Below are positions 41,433 through 49,342 of a stretch of DNA of 49,342 nt, one piece after another. The notes below the pieces were generated by a model. That model made no database searches, was not told the origin of the DNA, and saw nothing but the letters and a program-made list of their open reading frames with translations. Position numbers and translations under genes: made by a program. The stretch's first letter is position 1. Every line of letters begins with the position of its first letter. This DNA is from Muribaculaceae bacterium (lineage in GTDB: Bacteria; Bacteroidota; Bacteroidia; Bacteroidales; Muribaculaceae), in assembly GCA_017940245.1 (NCBI GenBank), contig JAGAYZ010000069.1, positions 1 through 49,342 on the forward strand. Reading direction: 5' to 3'.

Positions 41433-43376
41433 TTATCGCTTGTCAAAGTTGGTCATAGCCTCTACTTCGGCAAGCAAATCGGCTGCAAAGGTAGTAATTT
41501 TTTTCGAACCTTGATCACCTTCGCCCTGTTTTCTTACAGAAACTTGCTCACTTTCTGCTTCTTTCTCGCCTACAATCAAGAGATATGGTATGCGTTTGAG
41601 CTCATTATCACGAATCTTTTTGCCTATTTTCTCATTGCGATCGTCAATGATGGCTCGCACGTCATGCTCGTTGAGTACATCAACCACATGCTGGGCATAT
41701 TCATTAAATTTCTCGCTGATTGGCAACACCACACACTGATCGGGAACAAGCCACAACGGCAACTTTCCTGCAGTGTGCTCAAGCAGCACTGCGATGAAAC
41801 GTTCCAGCGAACCGAAGGGAGCGCGGTGAATCATCACCGGACGATGCTTCAAGTTATCGGCACCGGTATATTCCAGTCCAAAACGCTCGGGCAGATTATA
41901 GTCAACTTGAATAGTTCCCAACTGCCAGCGGCGACCAAGAGCATCTTTTACCATAAAGTCGAGTTTGGGGCCATAAAATGCTGCCTCTCCAGTTTCTTGA
42001 CGTGCTTTCAAGCCCTTTTCCTCACAAGCCTCGATAATGGCACGCTCAGCCTTTTGCCAGTTTTCATCACTACCGACATATTTCTCAGGCTTGTTCGGGT
42101 CGCGCAAAGAAATCTGGGCCTCATAATCAAATCCAAATATGCTGAAGATGTAGGAAATAATATCCATCACCCCCAGGAACTCCTGCTTGAGTTGATCGGG
42201 CGTACAGAACAGATGAGCATCATCTTGACAGAAACAGCGCACGCGGGTCAGCCCGTGCAACTCGCCACTCTGCTCATAACGATACACCGTTCCAAACTCG
42301 GCAAAGCGCAACGGCAGATCGCGGTAACTGCGAGGAGAGGTTTTGTAAATCTCACAGTGATGAGGGCAATTCATCGGTTTCAACAGGTATTCCTCTCCCT
42401 CCTCAGGCGTATGAATGGGCTGGAACGAATCCTTACCATATTTAGCATAGTGACCCGAAGTCACATAGAGCATCTTATTGCCAATGTGCGGTGTTACGAC
42501 TTGCTGATATCCATATTTCTTCTGAATCTTGGCCAAGAAGTCTTGCAGACGGTTGCGCAACGCTGCGCCCTTAGGCAACCACAGAGGCAAACCGGCTCCT
42601 ACATTCTGCGAAAATGCAAACAGTTCCATTTCTTTGCCAATCTTGCGGTGATCACGCTTCTTCGCTTCCTCAAGCATTACCAAATACTCATCGAGCATCG
42701 ACTTCTTGGGGAATGAAATGCCATAAACGCGCACCAGCTGGGGCCGTGTTTCATCACCACGCCAGTAGGCACCTGCCAGCGATAAAATTTTCACGGCCTT
42801 GATCGGTGCTGTAGTGGGAATGTGCGGACCACGGCACAAATCTGTAAAATTGCCCTGTGTATATGTGGTGATGTGGCCGTCTTCAAGCTCGTTAATCAGT
42901 TCACACTTGAGTGTCTGCCCTCCATCTCCGAAGAATTTCAATGCATCGGTTTTACTGATGTCACGACGTACGACTTCCTCTTTGCGAGCAACTAACTCGG
43001 CCATTTTTTTCTCAATCTTCTCAAAATCGGCGCTGGTGAGTGTGTTTTCTCCAGGATCAATGTCATAATAGAATCCATTCTCAATGGCGGGGCCGATTCC
43101 GAATTGGATGCCCTTATAGAGTTCCTGCAGTGCCTCGGCCAGCAAGTGGGCCGATGTATGCCAAAAAGCATGTTTGCCTTCAGGATCTTCCCATTTGAAG
43201 AACTGAATGGTACCATCTTCTTGAATAGGACGACTGATGTCCCACTCTTGATCATTTAACTTAGCTGCCAGAATGTTACGAGCCAGTCCGGCGCTGATGC
43301 TCTCAGCAATCTGAAGCGGCGTCACACCAGCCTCATACTGCTTCACGTTTCCATCTGGAAATTTAATGTTAATCAT
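41433..43376 (-). CDS. thrS: Threonyl-tRNA synthetase
   Basis: The 647-aa class II synthetase has an N-terminal TGS domain (about 1-62), an editing domain with [15 protein letters not shown], and a catalytic core with [11 protein letters not shown] and the motif 2 region [17 protein letters not shown]. The zinc ligands (Cys in MNCPHH, later His residues) and a C-terminal anticodon-binding domain ([24 protein letters not shown]) are present. The usual RVRGFTQDDAH segment reads [11 protein letters not shown], a modest variation. First gene of the thrS-infC-rpmI-rplT cluster. A tRNA-Thr-like hairpin lies 26 nt before its ATG. Confidence 0.97.
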   Translation of the reverse strand: MINIKFPDGNVKQYEAGVTPLQIAESISAGLARNILAAKLNDQEWDISRPIQEDGTIQFFKWEDPEGKHAFWHTSAHLLAEALQELYKGIQFGIGPAIENGFYYDIDPGENTLTSADFEKIEKKMAELVARKEEVVRRDISKTDALKFFGDGGQTLKCELINELEDGHITTYTQGNFTDLCRGPHIPTTAPIKAVKILSLAGAYWRGDETRPQLVRVYGISFPKKSMLDEYLVMLEEAKKRDHRKIGKEMELFAFSQNVGAGLPLWLPKGAALRNRLQDFLAKIQKKYGYQQVVTPHIGNKMLYVTSGHYAKYGKDSFQPIHTPEEGEEYLLKPMNCPHHCEIYKTSPRSYRDLPLRFAEFGTVYRYEQSGELHGLTRVRCFCQDDAHLFCTPDQLKQEFLGVMDIISYIFSIFGFDYEAQISLRDPNKPEKYVGSDENWQKAERAIIEACEEKGLKARQETGEAAFYGPKLDFMVKDALGRRWQLGTIQVDYNLPERFGLEYTGADNLKHRPVMIHRAPFGSLERFIAVLLEHTAGKLPLWLVPDQCVVLPISEKFNEYAQHVVDVLNEHDVRAIIDDRNEKIGKKIRDNELKRIPYLLIVGEKEAESEQVSVRKQGEGDQGSKKITTFAADLLAEVEAMTNFDKR

Positions 43377-43401
43377 ACTTATTTTATATTTAGTGTTTTG
43401 C

Positions 43402-43424
43402 GTTGTGCCCTACAACGGCACAAC
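43402..43424 (-). promoter_or_regulatory. Putative ThrRS operator: tRNA-Thr(UGU) anticodon-arm mimic
   Basis: In thrS orientation an 8-bp perfect stem GTTGTGCC/GGCACAAC closes a 7-nt loop GTTGTAG. The loop reads U33-U34-G35-U36-A37 in tRNA numbering, i.e. anticodon UGU with the conserved U33 and A37. It lies 25 nt before the thrS ATG with no T run after it, so it is not a terminator. The E. coli thrS operator likewise imitates the tRNA-Thr anticodon arm. Confidence 0.55.
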
Positions 43425-43451
43425 TTATTTATTTTTCGCACAAATATCTCG

Positions 43452-43483
43452 CAAATTTCCGTAATTTTCTTCACATCACCAAA
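43452..43483 (-). promoter_or_regulatory. Candidate thrS promoter
   Basis: Minus-strand TTTG at 43480-43483, 20-nt spacer, GAAATTTG at 43452-43459 (one mismatch to TAnnTTTG). The resulting leader of about 70 nt would contain the operator-like hairpin. Confidence 0.5.
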
Positions 43484-43545
43484 CTAAAACGATTAAAAAT
43501 CATTTTCTTTCTGCATTTTCCTTGTTTGGCGACACACTGGTTACA

Positions 43546-44328
43546 TTATTTTTCACACTGACGCTGCCGCACGGCCTCATACATCAATATGGCCGCGCTG
43601 GCCGATACGTTCAACGAGTCTAGACAACCCAGCATGGGAATGCGAATGTGGGCATCGGCTGCTTGCCGCCACTGCTGAGTGAGTCCGGTGGCCTCGGTGC
43701 CCATCACTATGGCTGTGCCACGCTTCATGTCAATATCGTAATAGAGACTTGAATCCTGCAGTTGTGCGGTGAGAATGGCAATCCCTTTGGATTTCAAGAA
43801 AGCGATACACTCTTCCGACGCACACGAGACCGTCGGCACTGTAAAAATTGCGCCTATTGAGCTGCGAATGAGATTGGGATTATAAAGGTCGGTAAGCGGA
43901 TCACACACGATGACGGCATCGACAGCCGCTGCATCGGCACTGCGCAATACGGCACCCAAATTGCCGGGCTTCTCCACGCTTTCCAAAACAATTACCAGAG
44001 GATTCCGCGACAACTCCAAGTCTTGAAGACGTGTGTGACGCACGTTTACAAGAGCCATCACGCCTTCGGTACTGTCGCGATAAGCCATTTTTTCATACAC
44101 ATCTCTCGTCACTTCATAACACGTAATACCATCTACGGGGCGCGCTCCCATATCACCGCAATAAAACACGCTGTCAAGCACATAACCAGCACCAATGCAA
44201 TGCATCAACTCGCGGCGTCCCTCGACCACAAACAGTCCGGCCTTGCGGCGTTCACTGGATTTCTGTTGCAGTAATACCACACGTTTCACCTTAGCATTCT
44301 GCACACTTGTTATGTAATTCTCTGTCAT
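43546..44328 (-). CDS. SpoU/TrmH-family RNA methyltransferase
   Basis: The 260-aa protein has an N-terminal substrate-binding domain (SERRKAGLFVVEGRRELMHCI) and the SPOUT knot motifs: LESVEKPGNLGAVLRSADA (motif 1), IVMGTEATGLT (motif 2) and IPMLGCLDSLNVSASAAILMYE (motif 3). It would 2'-O-methylate rRNA or tRNA with SAM; whether it is an RlmB- or TrmH-type enzyme cannot be told. It starts 3 nt after the acyltransferase stop. Confidence 0.9.
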   Translation of the reverse strand: MTENYITSVQNAKVKRVVLLQQKSSERRKAGLFVVEGRRELMHCIGAGYVLDSVFYCGDMGARPVDGITCYEVTRDVYEKMAYRDSTEGVMALVNVRHTRLQDLELSRNPLVIVLESVEKPGNLGAVLRSADAAAVDAVIVCDPLTDLYNPNLIRSSIGAIFTVPTVSCASEECIAFLKSKGIAILTAQLQDSSLYYDIDMKRGTAIVMGTEATGLTQQWRQAADAHIRIPMLGCLDSLNVSASAAILMYEAVRQRQCEK

Positions 44329-44331
44329 AAT

Positions 44332-45339
44332 TTATTCTTTAATGGGCAACAATGGCGCTTGTGCCGTAAAACGAGGAAATAATTTTATCATTATAGGAAT
44401 GATGACAAACATTGCAACCATTGTGATGCCCCATTTGAGCAGGGCTATCCACTCGCTACCCAATAGCATATCGGCAAGCATGGTGTCGAGCGGTGTCAAC
44501 AACCAGTCGTGCGTGCCGAGCACAACAAGCGAATACTGGCCCCAGTAGCCAATTACTGGTATGCGGTAGCCTTGGCGCACTCGGAAATTCTTGCACAGCC
44601 ACATCAGGGACAAGATTGATGCCATGGGAAGCACATACAGTCGCACGTAACCGGGGAATTGCTGGGTAAGTATATCGATACGGCCGGCAAAGCAGTAAAC
44701 AATGATTGCGATTATCGGGAAAACCAGAAGGCCCCATTTGTCGTATCGATGCGCCGACAACCACCCTTTATTTTTTACGGCCGTACCCAACACGAAAAAA
44801 GGCAAGCCCACAAATGCGGTATCTAACAATAGTGGTAATTTCACACCATTACTGGCTAACAATATGGGCAAAAGGGAAATGATTGCAACAATTCCAAGTC
44901 TAGCGTAGCCCGACAAATATTGGCGCATTAAGTAATAGATGATATTCACCTCAAAAAGGCTCATCAAGAACCAGAGTGGCATTGTGTAGGCCCACTTCCT
45001 TTTATATAAAGGGCCCAATAGCCCCGTCCAATCGAAGGATGCTTCTGGATGAAGCAGTGGGAACATGGCTGCAGCAACCAAATAACCTATCACATGAAAG
45101 AACATCAGCGGAACAACTAAGTTGTTCACTTTACGTCGGAGAAAGTCGGGAAATCCTGAATAAGTTTTGAAAAACAATCCCGACAGAAAATAATACATGG
45201 GCACTCTGAACGACTGTAGCGCGTTATCTAAATTGGGGGCAATAGAATCGAAAAAGGTATAGTCGGTGTGATGCATCACAATGAGCATGATGCACACTCC
45301 TTTCATGAAATCTATATAAGCCAGTCGCAGTTTTGCCAT
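44332..45339 (-). CDS. Multi-pass membrane acyltransferase (acyltransferase 3 family)
   Basis: The 335-aa protein has about ten hydrophobic segments and the N-terminal family motif YIDFMKGVCIMLIVMHHTDY. The His of MHH corresponds to the catalytic His of OafA/YrhL-type O-acyltransferases, and FRVPMYYFLSGLFF follows as expected. It would acetylate sugars of a surface polysaccharide, LPS or peptidoglycan; no glycan cluster is adjacent, so the acceptor is unknown. It begins 16 nt after the foldase terminator hairpin. Confidence 0.85.
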   Translation of the reverse strand: MAKLRLAYIDFMKGVCIMLIVMHHTDYTFFDSIAPNLDNALQSFRVPMYYFLSGLFFKTYSGFPDFLRRKVNNLVVPLMFFHVIGYLVAAAMFPLLHPEASFDWTGLLGPLYKRKWAYTMPLWFLMSLFEVNIIYYLMRQYLSGYARLGIVAIISLLPILLASNGVKLPLLLDTAFVGLPFFVLGTAVKNKGWLSAHRYDKWGLLVFPIIAIIVYCFAGRIDILTQQFPGYVRLYVLPMASILSLMWLCKNFRVRQGYRIPVIGYWGQYSLVVLGTHDWLLTPLDTMLADMLLGSEWIALLKWGITMVAMFVIIPIMIKLFPRFTAQAPLLPIKE

Positions 45340-45355
45340 GTGAGTCCAATAAAAT

Positions 45356-45387
45356 GCCCATTGAGGCAGTTATCCACCTCAATGGGC
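45356..45387 (-). terminator. Terminator after the parvulin foldase
   Basis: 11-bp arms GCCCATTGAGG/CCTCAATGGGC with a 10-nt loop, followed on the minus strand by ATTTTATT. It ends only 16 nt before the acyltransferase ATG. Confidence 0.75.
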
Positions 45388-45408
45388 TTTGTTTACTAGT
45401 GAATATAC

Positions 45409-47334
45409 TTATTTTTTCACTTTCTTGAGTACTTTTTTGTTCACAACAGCAGGATATTTGGCTTTCAGCTCACTAATCCACTGCTTTTCCAGAACATCCT
45501 GGTAGTCGCTGGTTACTTGACCACGCACATCACCCACTTCTTCGGGAGCATTAATCAAGCCACCTTCCAGTGTCATGCACAACGGATAATTGGCGTTGTC
45601 GGGGGCTGGACCATTGAAATAAAGATAGTCGACCAGAGCATTCTCTCCCTTGGGGAAATTCATGCGCTCCATCTTGATGTCCTTGCCATATTTCTTGTGG
45701 AGGGCCATGGTGAGCGTGTCGGTGCCCAGCACCTTGATGTCTTCTTTCACGGCCTGCATCACACTGTCGTTTTTCGCGCTCAGAATAATGCCCTTGAAAT
45801 GAGGCGAAGGCCAAGCATACTTGGCACGATTAGCCTCAAAATAGTTCTTCAAGCCCAGTGTGTCGCGCGATGCGCCTTCCCACACACGACGGTTGCTGAT
45901 CTCAAACAGCAGCATCCCGTCGCGATATTCGTTGAGAAGATTACGATAGTCGGCATTGTCGTTAATCATGTTGTTGGTGTAATACTCCATCACTTCGCGA
46001 TTTGAAAGCGGAGTAATGCGCTCCTTAATATAATTAACGGCCATATCGTTATCCAGAATCTGCATCTTGGGATTCAGATATTTCGTCAGCTGGTTCAGAC
46101 GCACGGTTTGGTTGGCATAAGTGAAAATGGGTTCTTGGCTCTTGGTCACGACATCGGCTACAAAGGCCGAATCATAACCGCCATTGCGCTTGAGTTCATT
46201 GAGCAAATATGCGCCCAACTTGTCACTCTCCTTATAACCATATTGCACCTTCATCTTGTCGATCACAGCCTGCTGGGGCATCACGCGACGTTCATCCATC
46301 TTGATTCGATTCTCGATGTCCTTGCGCACTTCTTCTAGTGGAATGGTTTTCTTGGTGCCCACTTTCTGAATAATGTGGTAACCATAGCTGGTCTCAAAGG
46401 GTTTGCTGATGGCACCGTCGGGAAGTTCAAAGGCAACTTTCTCAAATTCGGGCACCATGCGGCCACGGCCGAACCAACCGAGGTCACCACCACGTTTGGC
46501 CGATCCGGGATCCTCTGAATAGGTCTTTGCCAACTCTTCAAAATTTGCTCCGGGAGCAGTCACCTTGGCGTAGATAGAATCAATGTTCATCTTGGTGCGA
46601 ATCTTGGCACTGTCGGTCAAGTTGCGCGGGAAGAGTTTCAAAATGTGGCGGCAATTCACTTGGCCCTCATCGGGACGCACGGCGTTGACACGAATCAAGT
46701 GATAACCATAATCGGTCTTGATGGGTTCGCTCACCGAGCCTACGGGAGTGTTGAATGCCGCATACTCAAAGGCATAAGGGAATACGCCTGAGTTGATAAA
46801 TCCATAGTGGCCTTTGTTGCGAGGCTTGGATGGATCGATAGAATATTTCTCCACCAGCGTCTCCCAGTCTTCTCCGTTAAGGATGCACTGGCGAATGCTG
46901 TCTACAAAATGCTTATTTTTCTGTCGCTCGGTATAATCCTTGCCCAGCGTATACATAAAGTGATCGATATCCACATTGCGGCTCATGCGCTCGTAGGCTT
47001 CCATCACCAGACGGTCACGCACGGTGGTGTCTTCCAGGAAGGGCTTGACGATATCACGCTTGTACCCCTCAAATTCTTTCTTGAAACTAGGCAGAGTGTC
47101 GATGCGAGCTGCCTCGGCATCGGCTACTTTCTGCTTGTAGGTGATAAACCGGTCAACATATTGTTCAAGAGACTCTTTCTCTACTTGTTGCTGGTTATTC
47201 TTGTGATAGAGATACTCAAACTCGGAGAGTTTTACATCCTTGCCATTGATGGTCATCAACACAGGATCTTTGGCTGCCAGCGCCATCAAGGCTGTTCCCA
47301 CGAGCACTGATGAAACTAAAAGCTTACTTTTCAT
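45409..47334 (-). CDS. Exported peptidylprolyl isomerase with two parvulin domains (SurA/PpiD-like)
   Basis: The 641-aa protein has a signal peptide cut near ALMALAAK and an N-terminal helical chaperone region. Two parvulin (PpiC) domains lie at about residues 115-220 ([16 protein letters not shown]...YGYHLIRV) and 225-335 ([40 protein letters not shown]...SYGYHIIQK). A long C-terminal part of about 300 residues follows. It is periplasmic and would assist outer-membrane protein folding, like SurA. Separated from guaB by a hairpin. Confidence 0.88.
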   Translation of the reverse strand: MKSKLLVSSVLVGTALMALAAKDPVLMTINGKDVKLSEFEYLYHKNNQQQVEKESLEQYVDRFITYKQKVADAEAARIDTLPSFKKEFEGYKRDIVKPFLEDTTVRDRLVMEAYERMSRNVDIDHFMYTLGKDYTERQKNKHFVDSIRQCILNGEDWETLVEKYSIDPSKPRNKGHYGFINSGVFPYAFEYAAFNTPVGSVSEPIKTDYGYHLIRVNAVRPDEGQVNCRHILKLFPRNLTDSAKIRTKMNIDSIYAKVTAPGANFEELAKTYSEDPGSAKRGGDLGWFGRGRMVPEFEKVAFELPDGAISKPFETSYGYHIIQKVGTKKTIPLEEVRKDIENRIKMDERRVMPQQAVIDKMKVQYGYKESDKLGAYLLNELKRNGGYDSAFVADVVTKSQEPIFTYANQTVRLNQLTKYLNPKMQILDNDMAVNYIKERITPLSNREVMEYYTNNMINDNADYRNLLNEYRDGMLLFEISNRRVWEGASRDTLGLKNYFEANRAKYAWPSPHFKGIILSAKNDSVMQAVKEDIKVLGTDTLTMALHKKYGKDIKMERMNFPKGENALVDYLYFNGPAPDNANYPLCMTLEGGLINAPEEVGDVRGQVTSDYQDVLEKQWISELKAKYPAVVNKKVLKKVKK

Positions 47335-47357
47335 TTTCAGTTATTAATAAAATAAAT

Positions 47358-47400
47358 ACACAATATTCACATAACGTGAGCAATAGTCTCTTTATTGTGT
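47358..47400 (-). terminator. Probable guaB terminator
   Basis: ACACAATA/TATTGTGT arms (47358-47365, 47393-47400) enclose an inner TCAC/GTGA stem; on the minus strand it is followed by a T-rich run. Confidence 0.5.
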
Positions 47401-47414
47401 AAAGTTGAAATTAT

Positions 47415-49202
<1,788 letters not shown>

Positions 49203-49342
49203 TGAAGTGACCCCCAAAAGTTGGACGGGTTAAACATTAATGGCTTAGAGAAAGAGTTCGGTATTGCACCGGGCTCTTTCCTTTTAACCTGGATTTGATT
49301 CTTTTATTGTTGTAATAGTCAATATATTCATCCAAAGCCTTC
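49203..49342 (-). mobile_element. 3' end of an IS3-family insertion sequence
   Basis: The terminus begins TGAAGTGACCCCCAAAAG at 49203, the usual end of IS3/IS150-group elements. The transposase tail lies inside it, reading leftward. The other end, inverted repeat and target duplication lie beyond the window. Confidence 0.75.
49237..49342 (-). CDS. IS3-family transposase OrfB, C-terminal fragment (cut by window edge)
   Basis: The last 34 codons of an rve-type transposase: KALDEYIDYYNNKRIKSRLKG... followed by SPVQYR and the stop. The YIxYYNxxRI...LKGxSPVxYR tail is the hallmark of IS3-group integrase-like transposases. The stop is 34 bp from the IS terminus. The gene is partial only because the window ends. 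Confidence 0.85.
   Translation of the reverse strand, partial: KALDEYIDYYNNKRIKSRLKGKSPVQYRTLSLSH

Noticed and set aside
43402-43424. Hairpin before thrS as the terminator of the methyltransferase gene
   Set aside because: It is 120 nt past that gene's stop and has no T run after it in that direction; its position next to the thrS start fits an operator better.

Overview
The window is a gene-dense chromosomal segment of a Bacteroidales bacterium. Family level is uncertain; Muribaculaceae- or Prevotellaceae-like genomes fit best. The grounds are: recurrent Bacteroidota promoters (TTTG, 19-20 nt, TAnnTTTG); a short primary sigma factor; the rpmB-rpmG-DUF4295 ribosomal cluster; the infC-rpmI-rplT cluster behind thrS; a Bacteroidota-type gyrA; and several outer-membrane or lipoprotein genes of Bacteroidota type. 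Base composition is balanced and looks uniform, except for a GC-rich, repeat-rich patch at about 6.2-7.6 kb. No prophage, CRISPR array or rRNA operon is visible. One tRNA (Arg-ACG) and the end of one IS3-family element (right edge) are present.

Layout. 0.3-5.1 kb: a secreted Ntn-type amide hydrolase and a leftward etfB-etfA-acyl-CoA dehydrogenase operon. 5.2-6.2 kb: rpoD. 6.2-7.6 kb: a gene-poor patch with REP-like palindromes, a 67-bp hairpin and a SUMF1/C-lectin-fold exported protein. 7.7-11.4 kb: rimO-ftsY and the rpmB-rpmG-DUF4295 operon, the latter behind a long structured leader. 11.4-17.0 kb: a five-gene cell-envelope operon (PAP2 phosphatase fused to an outer-membrane barrel, a second barrel protein, a lipoprotein metallophosphoesterase, a VanX-type dipeptidase, a second PAP2 phosphatase). 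17.1-29 kb: a small membrane protein, tRNA-Arg, rarA, an SDR, a sugar-isomerase-like gene, udk-lptB, a Dcp-type peptidase with a TPR protein, and a serine hydrolase/thioesterase pair. 29-33 kb: gyrA and an exported TPR protein. 33-34.4 kb: a radical SAM/SPASM enzyme translationally coupled to a small lipoprotein carrying two VYGPPP motifs. 34.5-39.9 kb: a CvfB-like S1 protein, an ECF sigma/anti-sigma-like pair with an exported protein, then a protein kinase-AAA+ fusion with a YbjN-like partner. 39.9-49 kb: the thrS-infC-rpmI-rplT translation cluster, a SpoU methyltransferase, a membrane acyltransferase, a double-parvulin foldase and guaB.

The best candidates for little-described biology are: (1) the radical SAM/lipoprotein pair, which looks like an enzyme and its surface-exported peptide-like substrate; (2) the kinase-AAA+ fusion with its YbjN-like partner; (3) the compact envelope phosphatase/dipeptidase operon; (4) a hairpin just upstream of thrS whose 7-nt loop copies a tRNA-Thr(UGU) anticodon loop, suggesting autoregulation by ThrRS; and (5) the C-terminus of the SUMF1-like protein, whose codon pattern resembles a diversity-generating-retroelement variable region, although no reverse transcriptase is in the window.

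All calls come from reading the sequence and from knowledge of the families; no database search was run.
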